NCBI RefSeq assembly: GCF_028736035.1
Contig: NZ_CP117866.1
Location: forward strand, 10,581,001-10,645,000
Direction: 5' to 3'
DNA: 64,000 bases
Origin: Streptomyces sp. T12
GTDB lineage: Bacteria; Actinomycetota; Actinomycetes; Streptomycetales; Streptomycetaceae
Shown: one piece after another, positions 16,139-24,110 of the stretch
Numbering within the stretch: position 1 is the stretch's first letter
How the letters are laid out: every line of letters starts with the position of its first letter
Made by a program: the position numbers and the translations under genes
Notes under the pieces: model-generated
Told to the model about the DNA's origin: nothing
Seen by the model: only the letters and a program-made list of their open reading frames with translations
Database searches by the model: none

Positions 16139-18538
16139 TCAACTCGCCGGCAGCACGAGCGTGCAGGTCTCCCCGGGCGCGACGGTGACGGCGCGGTCGG
16201 CCAGCACCACGCGGATCGGTGATTCCTCCGAGGCGGGCACACGAATCTCCAGCTGTCCGCTCCGGCGCCGTAGGCCGACATCCCAGTGACCGCGGTAGCG
16301 CAGCGAGAATCCGTACTCGGAGAGCGCTGGAAGGGGCACCGGGTCCAGCCACAGGGCGTCCTCGCTCGTCCCCAGGCCCGTCAGTCCGCGCTGGACCAGG
16401 TCGAGAGTTCCGGCCATCGCCCCGAGGTGGATGCCTTCGCCGGTCGTGCCGCCCTGGATATCGGCGATGTCGGCCTCCAGAGCCTCCTGGACGTAACTCC
16501 ACGCCTCTGCTCGCCTGGCCCTGGCGAGGACCAGGCCGTGGACGAGCCCGCTGAGTGTGGAGCCGTGGCTGGTGCGCCGCAGGTAGTAGTCGACGGTTCG
16601 GCGCCAGACCTCGTCGTCCAGGTCGTACCCGAGGTGCCGGAACAGGGTCCGCAGCTCGGCGGGCGAGAACAGGTGGCCGAGCATGAGGACGTCGGCCTGC
16701 TTGGACGCCTTGTAGCCGTTGACTGTGTCGCCCTCGGCCTCCAGGATCCGGTCCAGCCGCCGGATGCTGGTGTGGCGCGCCCGGTAGGCGTCCCAGTCGA
16801 GCTCGGCGAGGTCGTCGTAGCCCTCGAACTGGCTGATGACGCCCTGGTGGAACGGCACTCGCAGCCGCCGGGAGATCTCCTCCCACCTCGGGAGTTCGTC
16901 GCCGTCCAGCCGGACGCGCTCGAACAGTTCCTCGCGGCGCCAGGCGGGGAGGCGGCGCAGCAGGTCCAGGGCACGGATGAGGACCCAGGCGGCGGTGACG
17001 TTGGTGTACGTGTTGTTGTCCAGTCCCGGCAGCGCGGCACCAGGGTAGGCGTCGTGGTACTCGTCGGGCCCGACGACCCCGCGGATGCGGTAGCGGCCCG
17101 TGCCGGGGTCGAACTCCGCGAGGTCCGCCCAGAAGCGAGCGATCTGCAGCAGCATCTCCGCGCCCTTGGTGTGCAGGAACTCGGTGTCGCCGGTGGCCTC
17201 GCAGTACTGCCACACGTTGTAGGCGATCGCCGAGCCCACGTGGTGCTGGAGCCGGGAGTGGTCCGGCAGCCAGCGCCCCGAGCGGGGGTTGAGATGCCAC
17301 TGTTGGGTCTCCTCACGACCGTCGCTGCCGCTCTGCCATGGGTACATAGCCCCGGCCCGGCCGACTGCGGCGGCCGCCCGGCAGGCCCGCGCAAGGCGCC
17401 GGTGGCGGTAGTTCAGCAGGGCCCGGGAGACTTCCGGGAAGTGCAGGTTGAGATACGGCAGGACGAACAGCTCGTCCCAGAAGACATGACCTCGGTACGC
17501 CTCGCCGTGCAGCCCACGCGCCGGGACGCCCACGTCGAGATCCGCGGTGTGTGGTGACAGCGTCTGCAGGACGTGAAAGAGGTGGAAGCGCAGGATACGA
17601 CCGGCCTGGCCCGGTACCTGGATGTCCGCGCGCCGCCACAGCCGCTCCCAAGCAGCGATGTGGGAGTCCAGCAGGGCCGGGAAACCCGCCGCGGTGGACG
17701 CCCGGTCGACCGCTTCGCCGAGCGGGTCGCTGATCGCCGTGTCGCGTGAGGTGTGCAGTGCCACGGTCTTCTCCACGGCGACGGGCCGGCCGGGAGCGAT
17801 CGGGACCACCAGGCGGTGGACGGCGCGGCGGCGGGCCGGCCGAAGCTCCGACGAGGCTGCGGGCCCGCCGACGACGACGGTCCGGGCGGCCATGGCGACA
17901 CCGATGTCCGAGGTGCTGGTCCGGCAGCTCAGCCAGACCGTGTGGGGTTCCTGCGCCCCTGTCCGCACCCGGGTCACATGGCGGCGGTTGAGTGCGCGGT
18001 AGCGGTGCACGTTGCTGTTGATCACCTCGCCGTCGAGGCAGGACTCGAGCTCGATCTCTCCCGACCAGTCCTCGGCGGTGAAGACCGTCTGCAGAGCCGC
18101 CAAGTGCGGGTCCCCCATGTGAACCAGGCGGGTCTGCTCGACGTCGAGAACACCCACCTTGTCATCCCGGTGGCGGAACCGGCGGGTGAGCGTGGCGCGG
18201 CGCAGGTCCAGGATGTGCCGGTGCTCCAGAAGGGTGTGCCTGTCCGGGGAGAACCACGGGCCCCACGCTCCTTCGGCGCGGCGCAGACGGAACCGAAGGA
18301 GCAGCCAGTTCGGGAGGTTGACCAGGTCCTCGTTCACCACCTGTCGCCCCGCCACGGTCGACTCCAGGCGGTCGTAGCACCCGGCCGCGTAGGTCCCCGG
18401 GCAGTGCACCAGGCCCGCCCGGCACTCGGGCAGAGCGCCCCGCGTGGCGAAGTAGCCGTTGCCGAGCGTGCAGAGCGATTCACGCAAGCGCTCGGCATCG
18501 GGGTCGTAGCCGTCCCACTCCCACGTCCACTCCGACAT
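16139..18538 (-). CDS. GH65 disaccharide phosphorylase/hydrolase
   Basis: A 799-residue glycoside hydrolase family 65 protein (maltose, trehalose or kojibiose phosphorylase type). It splits an alpha-glucoside, usually with phosphate, giving glucose-1-phosphate without ATP. The catalytic acid is Glu493 in GVVGPDEYHD, and the anion-binding loop GGTTGEGIHLGAMAGT is near residue 695. The family N-terminal beta-sandwich, central alpha/alpha barrel and small C-terminal beta domain are all present. The substrate is not decidable from sequence. In M. tuberculosis a GH65 domain is fused to OtsB1 (Rv2006) in the DosR regulon; here it stands alone, without a phosphatase/phosphoglucomutase domain. Start 18538 follows a GAAGGAAGGG ribosome site. 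Confidence 0.92.
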   Translation of the reverse strand: MSEWTWEWDGYDPDAERLRESLCTLGNGYFATRGALPECRAGLVHCPGTYAAGCYDRLESTVAGRQVVNEDLVNLPNWLLLRFRLRRAEGAWGPWFSPDRHTLLEHRHILDLRRATLTRRFRHRDDKVGVLDVEQTRLVHMGDPHLAALQTVFTAEDWSGEIELESCLDGEVINSNVHRYRALNRRHVTRVRTGAQEPHTVWLSCRTSTSDIGVAMAARTVVVGGPAASSELRPARRRAVHRLVVPIAPGRPVAVEKTVALHTSRDTAISDPLGEAVDRASTAAGFPALLDSHIAAWERLWRRADIQVPGQAGRILRFHLFHVLQTLSPHTADLDVGVPARGLHGEAYRGHVFWDELFVLPYLNLHFPEVSRALLNYRHRRLARACRAAAAVGRAGAMYPWQSGSDGREETQQWHLNPRSGRWLPDHSRLQHHVGSAIAYNVWQYCEATGDTEFLHTKGAEMLLQIARFWADLAEFDPGTGRYRIRGVVGPDEYHDAYPGAALPGLDNNTYTNVTAAWVLIRALDLLRRLPAWRREELFERVRLDGDELPRWEEISRRLRVPFHQGVISQFEGYDDLAELDWDAYRARHTSIRRLDRILEAEGDTVNGYKASKQADVLMLGHLFSPAELRTLFRHLGYDLDDEVWRRTVDYYLRRTSHGSTLSGLVHGLVLARARRAEAWSYVQEALEADIADIQGGTTGEGIHLGAMAGTLDLVQRGLTGLGTSEDALWLDPVPLPALSEYGFSLRYRGHWDVGLRRRSGQLEIRVPASEESPIRVVLADRAVTVAPGETCTLVLPAS

Positions 18539-18596
18539 CCGCCGCCCTTCCTTCTCCCTCAGAAGCCGTGGGAGCCCTGGCCCGCGCGGGGAAACC

Positions 18597-19499
18597 TCAG
18601 AGCCGCTGAGGGACGACGGCGACCGGGCACTCGGAGTGGTGCAGCAAGGCGTGGGCGACCCTGCCGAGTTGCAGACCGAAGTGACCGTGCCGGCGCAGAG
18701 CACCGACGACGATCAGATCGGCCTCGGTCGATGCCTCCAACAGGACACGGTGGGCGGGGCCTTCGACCGGCCGACGGTGTACTTCGACGTCGGGGTGCTC
18801 CCGTACGGTTTCACGGAGCGCGTCGGTGAGGCGGTTGGAGGCCTGCTCCTCATGCGCCCCCATGGGTTCGTCCGCGATCTGGCGGTCCCCCCGGACGGAG
18901 TCTGGGGGAGGATGGTTTGCGTGCTCGTGAGCCGGGCTGCGCCATGCCCGTACGGCCGTCAGGGCACAGCCGCGTGCCTTGGCCTCGTGGGCGGCGAACC
19001 GCACGGCGCCCTCGCCGTCGGTCGAGTCGCCGACGCCCACCACGACCCGGCCGAAGGATCCTCGAAGGTTCTGCTCCGAGCCACGGACCACGATGACCGG
19101 GCACACCGCGCGAGCCGCCACCGCGAGGCTGACCGACCCCAGCAGCCGCCCGGCGATCTCGCCACGCCCGCGGGAGCCCGTGACCAGGGCGAATGCTTCG
19201 TGCCCTGCCCCCAGCAGCACGGACACGGCATCGTCGGGCAGTACCTCGCCCGACGGCTTCACGTCAGGATTGCGAAGCCGGGCACGTTCCGTGCAGGAGG
19301 CGATGATGTGCTCCACCATGACCTCCTCAGCAGGACGATCGGCGCTGAGGGACGGGCGGCTTCCCTCGTAACGCTCCCAGAGGGAGGCGTAGAGCAAGCG
19401 CAGCGGCAGCCCATGGCGTGCCGCCTCGTCCACTGCCCAGTCGATCGCCAGCAGACTGGGGTCCGATCCGTCGATGCCCACGACCAGGGGGAGTTCCAT
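18597..19499 (-). CDS. Universal stress protein, two USP domains
   Basis: A 300-residue tandem-USP protein. Domain 1 starts VVGIDGSDPS and carries the nucleotide loop GSRGRGEIAGRLLGSVS. Domain 2 starts VVVGVGDSTDGEGAV and ends with a less canonical loop (GALRRHGHFGLQLGRVAHALL). The ATP-binding pattern G-x2-G-x9-G(S/T) is intact in domain 1 only. The start at 19499 is preferred over one 24 codons upstream because the USP beta-1 strand normally starts within the first few residues. Its 3' end is 58 bp from the GH65 gene. It diverges from a CBS-BON gene across 197 bp in which I found no clear DevR-like box. Confidence 0.92.
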   Translation of the reverse strand: MELPLVVGIDGSDPSLLAIDWAVDEAARHGLPLRLLYASLWERYEGSRPSLSADRPAEEVMVEHIIASCTERARLRNPDVKPSGEVLPDDAVSVLLGAGHEAFALVTGSRGRGEIAGRLLGSVSLAVAARAVCPVIVVRGSEQNLRGSFGRVVVGVGDSTDGEGAVRFAAHEAKARGCALTAVRAWRSPAHEHANHPPPDSVRGDRQIADEPMGAHEEQASNRLTDALRETVREHPDVEVHRRPVEGPAHRVLLEASTEADLIVVGALRRHGHFGLQLGRVAHALLHHSECPVAVVPQRL

Positions 19500-19696
19500 C
19501 GCCGCCACCGCCTTGTCCGTCCGGCTGCTGAGAGACCCCCTGTCACTACCGTCGCACCGGCCGCGGTCCACCGCGACATACAGACCGGCTATCGCATCGG
19601 GCGGCGCTCGGCCGGATTGCGGTACGGCGGGTCGCGGTGATGCTGGAGGCGTAGAGCCGAACCACCCCTCCGGCGCGCCTCTGAAGGAACCAGGAC

Positions 19697-20374
19697 ATGC
19701 CTGACACTCCGCACATCGTGAGAGATGTGATGACCCTGCCCGTGGTGGCCGTCGGACGCGACGCGCAGTTCAAGGAGATCGTGCGGGCGATGGGGCAGTG
19801 GAAGGTCAGTGCCGTACCGGTCCTGGAGGGCGACGGGCGGGTCATCGGTGTGGTCTCCGAGGCCGACCTGCTGCCCAAGGAGGAGTTCCGGGACCGCGAC
19901 CTACCCCGCTCCGAGCAGATCCAGCGTCTGTCCGATCTCGCCAAGGCGGGTGCGGTGACCGCTGAGGAACTCATGAGTACTCCGGCGGTCACGGTCCACC
20001 CCGATGTCACCCTGGCCCAGGCAGCCCGGATCATGGCCGTGAAGCACCTCAAACGGTTGCCCGTGGTCGACGACGAGGACCGGCTGCAGGGCATCGTCAG
20101 CCGTGCCGACCTGCTGAAGGTCTTCCTGCGGTCGGACGAGGACATCGAGGAGGAAGTCCGCCGTACCGTGGTGTCCTACCTGTTCCCCGCGCTCAGTCAC
20201 ACCATCCACGTGTCCGTGGACGACGGGGTGGTCACCCTTCGCGGACGCGTCCAGGACACCTCGCTGGTCTGGGTCGCCGAGCGCCTCGTCCGCGCCGTGG
20301 AGGGCGTGGTGGATGTCGAATCGCGGCTCAGCGGGGCGGACACCGCCCCGGACCGGCCGGAGACCGCGCCGTGA
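19697..20374 (+). CDS. CBS-CBS-BON domain protein
   Basis: A 225-residue protein with two CBS domains (about 8-65 and 93-150, with VSAVPVLEGDGRVIGVVSEA and KRLPVVDDEDRLQGIVSRAD) followed by a BON domain (about 160-215, HTIHVSVDDGVVTLRGRVQD). BON domains bind phospholipid surfaces, so the protein may couple nucleotide sensing to the membrane; that is inference. An AAGGAACC site precedes the ATG. Two paralogues with the same architecture lie at 22502 and, divergently, at 35264. It is convergent with the Acg-type nitroreductase gene, with 23 bp between them. Confidence 0.93.
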   Translation: MPDTPHIVRDVMTLPVVAVGRDAQFKEIVRAMGQWKVSAVPVLEGDGRVIGVVSEADLLPKEEFRDRDLPRSEQIQRLSDLAKAGAVTAEELMSTPAVTVHPDVTLAQAARIMAVKHLKRLPVVDDEDRLQGIVSRADLLKVFLRSDEDIEEEVRRTVVSYLFPALSHTIHVSVDDGVVTLRGRVQDTSLVWVAERLVRAVEGVVDVESRLSGADTAPDRPETAP

Positions 20375-20397
20375 CCTGAGCACGTGGTTGGGCTGGG

Positions 20398-21402
20398 TCA
20401 GGGCTGGATGTCGAGTATTTCCGTCACGGGGCGGCGCGGCGTGCTGGGGCCTTTGGGCCCGTACCCCAGACGCAGCAGCAACTGCTGGTAGCCCGTCCCG
20501 GTCACCGGGTCGCGTAGCGGCCAGCGCAGGTCCGTCCATTCGAGGGGCTGGGTGACGAAGGAACTGGACAGCCCCCTGAGGGTGGCCAGCAGCAGGACGC
20601 GTTCCATGGCCTGGCCGGCGAGGAGCCAGTCCTCCGGGTGGTCGTGGGCCGTGCTGAGGAGGGCCAGTTGAGGGTTCTGCTCGAAGTCCGCGGCGTCCCG
20701 TCCCGCCACCTGCCGGGGGCCGGCGAAATCGCGCATGGGGGCCCTGCCCCCGCGCTTGCGCGGACCGAAGGCGTACTGCGGGACCCCGTCGTCGGCGGTG
20801 TTCACAGAGGAGGCATCGATCTGGGTCCACTGCGCCAGGTCCTGTGCGCTGCCGGGGTCGGTGATGTTGCGTGCCTCGGCTTCCTGGACCAGTTCCAGCA
20901 CATCCTGCAGATGCCATGAAGTGGGGAACGACAGGGTTGCTCCCTCATCGCGAGCGGCCGCGCTGAGCGCTTCCCGCAGGGCATCGGGGATCTTCGTCTC
21001 CTCGAACGGGTAGCGGCTGCTGTGCCGTTGATGGATCGCCGGGTACAGCGCGCCGAGGTCGCTCTCGTCGCCTGCGGGGCCGGTCAACTGCACGCTCGCG
21101 AGCAGAGCCCGGTCGGTGGGGTCGGGCAGCAGCCGGGTTTCCGGGTGCCGGCCCTCGTGGACCACGGCCACCCTCAGGTTCAACAGGGCAGCGCCGCAGC
21201 CGAGATGAAGGGCGCGGGTGTCGGGGTCGGAGTGCGGCATGGCGCGGTCGAAGTCGGCACGCAGCTCGAACGTGCCCGTGCCCTTGAAGTAACGGAAGCG
21301 CCAGGGCTGCGCGTTGTGCATCGACGGGGCGGCCGCAGCGTCGTGGACCAGGGCCGCCACCCGCTCGTCGGATGGTGGGTGTTGGGTCACTTGTCGGCTC
21401 AC
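20398..21402 (-). CDS. Acg-type FMN nitroreductase
   Basis: A 334-residue member of the Acg family (Rv2032/Rv3131 type), a duplicated nitroreductase fold in which the second half has lost part of the FMN site and forms a lid. Family blocks are APSMHNAQPWRFRY near residue 28, AVVHEGRHPETRLLPDPT, IHQRHSSRYPFEE near 130, and WLLAGQAMERVLLLATLRGLS near 265. A physiological substrate is not established for the family. Acg is a hallmark of the mycobacterial DosR regulon. The GTG at 21402 has an ideal GGGGAGG site. The gene follows the HTH/FMN-binding gene by 58 bp and is probably co-transcribed with it. Confidence 0.92.
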   Translation of the reverse strand: MSRQVTQHPPSDERVAALVHDAAAAPSMHNAQPWRFRYFKGTGTFELRADFDRAMPHSDPDTRALHLGCGAALLNLRVAVVHEGRHPETRLLPDPTDRALLASVQLTGPAGDESDLGALYPAIHQRHSSRYPFEETKIPDALREALSAAARDEGATLSFPTSWHLQDVLELVQEAEARNITDPGSAQDLAQWTQIDASSVNTADDGVPQYAFGPRKRGGRAPMRDFAGPRQVAGRDAADFEQNPQLALLSTAHDHPEDWLLAGQAMERVLLLATLRGLSSSFVTQPLEWTDLRWPLRDPVTGTGYQQLLLRLGYGPKGPSTPRRPVTEILDIQP

Positions 21403-21460
21403 CGGAGCCTCCCCTCGCGAGTCGGCGGCACGCCGGGACCAGGCCACTGCCCCTGGCCGC

Positions 21461-22384
21461 CTACCGATCGGCCGGTGTGATGCGACGGCCTGTGAGGCTC
21501 GCAGGCCGGATCGACACCCACATCGCGCGTTCGCCGCCCGCCCATGGCGAGGTGTGGGCGTGTTCGGAGAGCCGGCGCACCGCATCGGGCTCCGTTACAA
21601 CGCTTGCCGGGCCGACCGCGAGCACGCTCCAGCCCTGGCTCATAGCCTCGTCGACGTGGTCGACCTCGAAGGCGACATCCGTTCCCACGCCAGCCGAGGG
21701 CACGGAGTCGGGCGAGGTCCGGAACACGATCGTGTCGTCGATGACCTCGTAGTTGACCGGGACGACCGCCGGGCGTCCGTCGGACGTCGACACCGCGATG
21801 CGTCCCACCCCGTGTGTGGACAGCAGAGTGCGGCATTCTCCCGGGCTGAGGTCCCGGAGCTGCGGGTGCAGCAGCGCGTGGCCTTGGCCGGGCGGGAGAT
21901 CGATGCCTCCCCCACGCAGGGCGGTGACACTGATGCCGAGCGCGTCGGCCAGCCTGATGAGAGTCGCCACACTCGGGTCGGCGGGCTGTTCCTCCAGGTA
22001 TGCCAGATACTCGGGCGACATTCGTGCGCGGCGGGCGGTTTCCCCCCGGCTGAGCCGCTGTCGCCGACGTTCGACGGCCACGCGCCTGCCGATGTCACCG
22101 GGGTTGGGTGTCCCCGGCGGCGGGGTCGCTGCGGACGCGGTCTCCGCCTCACCCGTGTACGGCCGGGAAGGCTCGTGGGCGGTGCCGGGCGCTCCGTGCT
22201 CGACATGGTGGATGTGCGCGTCGGGGCCCGGGAACACGAGCGTTACTTCGTCCGTGTCCGACCAGCGCACGTCATAGGGAGGTGTTCCGTCCTCGTGGTG
22301 GAGCCCGACGATCTCCCCGTCGCGCCGAGTGGCGCCGGTTGCCGGGCTTTCGATGACGAGTTGGTCGCCGAGGTGAGCTCGCAT
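21461..22384 (-). CDS. DUF1918-HTH(XRE)-PPOX fusion protein
   Basis: A 307-residue three-part protein. Residues 1-58 are a DUF1918 domain (MRAHLGDQLVI, then DGTPPYDVRWSDT and FPGPDAHIHHV). Residues about 95-155 are an XRE-type helix-turn-helix (GDIGRRVAVERRRQRLSRGE, then LAYLEEQPADPSVATLIRLA). Residues about 170-300 are a pyridoxamine-5'-phosphate-oxidase-like split barrel (GVGRIAVSTSDGRPAVVPVN, TSPWAGGERAMWVSI) of the kind that binds FMN or F420. It could be a flavin-linked transcription factor; the DNA target is unknown. It is divergent from a CBS-BON gene, with a tandem DevR-like box in the shared 117-bp region, and is followed by the Acg gene. Confidence 0.88.
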   Translation of the reverse strand: MRAHLGDQLVIESPATGATRRDGEIVGLHHEDGTPPYDVRWSDTDEVTLVFPGPDAHIHHVEHGAPGTAHEPSRPYTGEAETASAATPPPGTPNPGDIGRRVAVERRRQRLSRGETARRARMSPEYLAYLEEQPADPSVATLIRLADALGISVTALRGGGIDLPPGQGHALLHPQLRDLSPGECRTLLSTHGVGRIAVSTSDGRPAVVPVNYEVIDDTIVFRTSPDSVPSAGVGTDVAFEVDHVDEAMSQGWSVLAVGPASVVTEPDAVRRLSEHAHTSPWAGGERAMWVSIRPASLTGRRITPADR

Positions 22385-22449
22385 GATCGCCGCCCTCTCC
22401 GCAGAATGGTGCTGTATCCAACGTGCCACGCTCGACACGCCGCCGCATG

Positions 22450-22485
22450 GGGCCGAAAGCCCCGTATCCGCGAGGCGGGCGGCCC
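22450..22485. promoter_or_regulatory. Tandem DevR-like boxes between HTH/FMN protein and CBS-BON gene
   Basis: GGGCCGAAAGCCCC (22450-22463) is followed 22 bp on by a weaker copy, GAGGCGGGCGGCCC (22472-22485). The first copy differs from the box at 26237 by one base. The pair lies 17-52 bp upstream of the CBS-BON start at 22502 and 66-101 bp upstream of the divergent start at 22384, so it could serve both. Confidence 0.6.
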
Positions 22486-22501
22486 GTATCCGGGAGGCAA
22501 C

Positions 22502-23173
22502 ATGCACCACCGAACGGTCGCGGAGCTCATGACCCGGGACGTCGTCCGGGCACGGCGTGACATGCCGTTCAAAGAGATCGTCCGGCTGCTGACGGAGAAC
22601 GACGTCACCGCCGTACCCGTGGTGGACGATCGGGACCATCCCGTCGGCGTGGTGTCCGAGGCCGACCTGCTGCGCAAAACCGCAGATCAGGAAGACCCTT
22701 CCGGTCGGACCCCGGTTCCGCACCTGGAGGCGTGGGAGCGGGCCAAGGCCGAGGGGGCTCGCGCCGAGGAACTCATGTCAGCTCCGGCGGTCTGCGCACG
22801 TCCGGAGTGGAACGTGGTGGAGGCGGCTCGTCTGATGGAGACCCACCATGTCAAGCGGCTGCCCGTGGTGGACGAGACGGACCGGCTCCTGGGCATCGTC
22901 AGCCGCGGCGACCTGCTGCGGATCTTCCTGCGCCGTGACGACGCCATCCGCGACGAGATCGCCGAGGACGTGCTGCGCCGGACGATGGGCCTCGATCCCT
23001 CGGAAGTGACCGTCGAGGTGCACGAGGGCCAGGTCAGCCTCCGTGGCTCCGTCGAGTTCAGGAGCCTGATCCCCATCGTCGAGCGGCTGTGCCGGAGCGT
23101 CGACGGCGTGGTATCGCTCTCCGAGCACATCGCCTACGAGACGGACGACGCCGGACGTTCGCCCGCCACCTGA
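22502..23173 (+). CDS. CBS-CBS-BON domain protein
   Basis: A 223-residue paralogue of the protein at 19697. Two CBS domains (FKEIVRLLTENDVTAVPVVD near 20-39; VEAARLMETHHVKRLPVVDE near 105-124) are followed by a BON domain (EVTVEVHEGQVSLRGSVEF near 165-183). The linker between the CBS repeats is rich in charged residues. An ATG at 22502 follows GGGAGG. The tandem DevR-like boxes end 16 bp upstream of the start codon. The gene is convergent with hsp20, with a strong hairpin terminator between them. Confidence 0.93.
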   Translation: MHHRTVAELMTRDVVRARRDMPFKEIVRLLTENDVTAVPVVDDRDHPVGVVSEADLLRKTADQEDPSGRTPVPHLEAWERAKAEGARAEELMSAPAVCARPEWNVVEAARLMETHHVKRLPVVDETDRLLGIVSRGDLLRIFLRRDDAIRDEIAEDVLRRTMGLDPSEVTVEVHEGQVSLRGSVEFRSLIPIVERLCRSVDGVVSLSEHIAYETDDAGRSPAT

Positions 23174-23220
23174 GGGGCTGTCCACGCGGGCTGAGGGGCC
23201 CGCGGGACCGTGGTTGTGCG

Positions 23221-23250
23221 AGGGCCGGCGGCGACGGACCCGCCGGCCCT
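23221..23250. terminator. Bidirectional hairpin terminator
   Basis: A perfect 11-bp stem, AGGGCCGGCGG (23221-23231) pairing with CCGCCGGCCCT (23240-23250), with an 8-base loop. It lies between convergent CBS-BON and hsp20 genes. There is no U-tract, as is usual for Streptomyces terminators. Confidence 0.75.
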
Positions 23251-23314
23251 TCATGGAAACGGGCGTCGGCCTGCCGAACCCCGAACGAACCAGGGTGGCG
23301 GCCAGGCCTCCGGC

Positions 23315-23779
23315 TCAGCCGGTGATCTCGACGCGCTGCGACTTCCCCCTCTCGGTCTTGGGGACGCGCACCGTGAGCACTCCGTTGGTCAGATCCGCGC
23401 TGACGTGCTCGGTGTCGGCGTTCGGCGGCAGGGTGGTGTGGTAGTCGAACTGTCCGATGTGGCGGGTGTGCCTGCGGACCACCCCGGTGCGTTCCTTTTC
23501 CTTGATCTCACCGTGGATATCCAGTTCGCCTTCGACGACCTCCACGGTGATCTGGTCCTTGTCCACACCGGGAAGCTCCAGTTCCACCAGGTAGGCGTCC
23601 TCGGTGTCCTCGACGTCGGCCAGCGGCGCCCATGCCTCGGCGGTGCCGAACTCGGGGAAGCCGGCGATGGGGAAGGTCGCATGCATGAGGTGGTCCATGC
23701 GGGTGCGGAGATCCTCGATCTCACGGAAGGGGTCCCACATGGGATGCGTGCCCCTGCTGCGTCGTACGGGATGTGTCAT
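23315..23779 (-). CDS. hsp20: Hsp20/alpha-crystallin small heat-shock protein
   Basis: A 154-residue ATP-independent chaperone that holds unfolding proteins. The alpha-crystallin domain spans about residues 50-145, with VELELPGVDKDQITVEVVEG and the closing block GVLTVRVPKTE. The N-terminal arm carries MWDPFREIEDL, typical of the class. The conserved C-terminal IXI motif appears as VEI. A perfect AAGGAGG site lies 7-8 bases before the ATG. It is the last gene of the four-gene operon that starts at 26157 and follows the DUF1876 gene by 32 bp. Its mycobacterial counterpart HspX (Rv2031c) is the best-known DosR target. Confidence 0.95.
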   Translation of the reverse strand: MTHPVRRSRGTHPMWDPFREIEDLRTRMDHLMHATFPIAGFPEFGTAEAWAPLADVEDTEDAYLVELELPGVDKDQITVEVVEGELDIHGEIKEKERTGVVRRHTRHIGQFDYHTTLPPNADTEHVSADLTNGVLTVRVPKTERGKSQRVEITG

Positions 23780-23811
23780 GGCTGATCCTCCTTGCATTCC
23801 GGTCCCGGGGC

Positions 23812-24099
23812 TCACATGGGCCATCCAGCGACCTGACGGGGGCTGGGCCGGGACGCTCCCACGTCTTCGATGTCGCCCTCGGCGACGTTCAGCAGCCGCT
23901 GAGCGAGGTCGTTCATGGCCCTGCTCGCTGCCAGCTCGTCGCCGATCTCGGGCACGTTCATGTCCGCCGGATTGCGGTGTGCGGACCCGTGGCCGGTGAG
24001 CGTCGTGGTGCCGGTGTCCAGCACCACGTGTGCTTTCGTCGTCCCCTCGTCGTCCTCGAAGAGGTGGAGATGAACCTTCCATTCCACTGTGTGCGGCAT
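23812..24099 (-). CDS. DUF1876 protein (Rv1738 family)
   Basis: A 95-residue protein of the DUF1876 family. The fold signature is the strand start VEWKVHLHLFEDDEGTTKAH, then TGHGSAHRNPADMNVPEIGD, then a long helix (AMNDLAQRLLNVAEGDIEDV). The M. tuberculosis member Rv1738 is strongly DosR-induced and structurally resembles ribosome hibernation factors; a role in silencing ribosomes is proposed there and can only be inferred here. An AGGAGGAAAG site precedes the ATG. Gaps of 11 bp to the upstream pncB and 32 bp to the downstream hsp20 mark one transcript. Confidence 0.9.
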   Translation of the reverse strand: MPHTVEWKVHLHLFEDDEGTTKAHVVLDTGTTTLTGHGSAHRNPADMNVPEIGDELAASRAMNDLAQRLLNVAEGDIEDVGASRPSPRQVAGWPM

Positions 24100-24110
24100 C
24101 GCTTTCCTCC

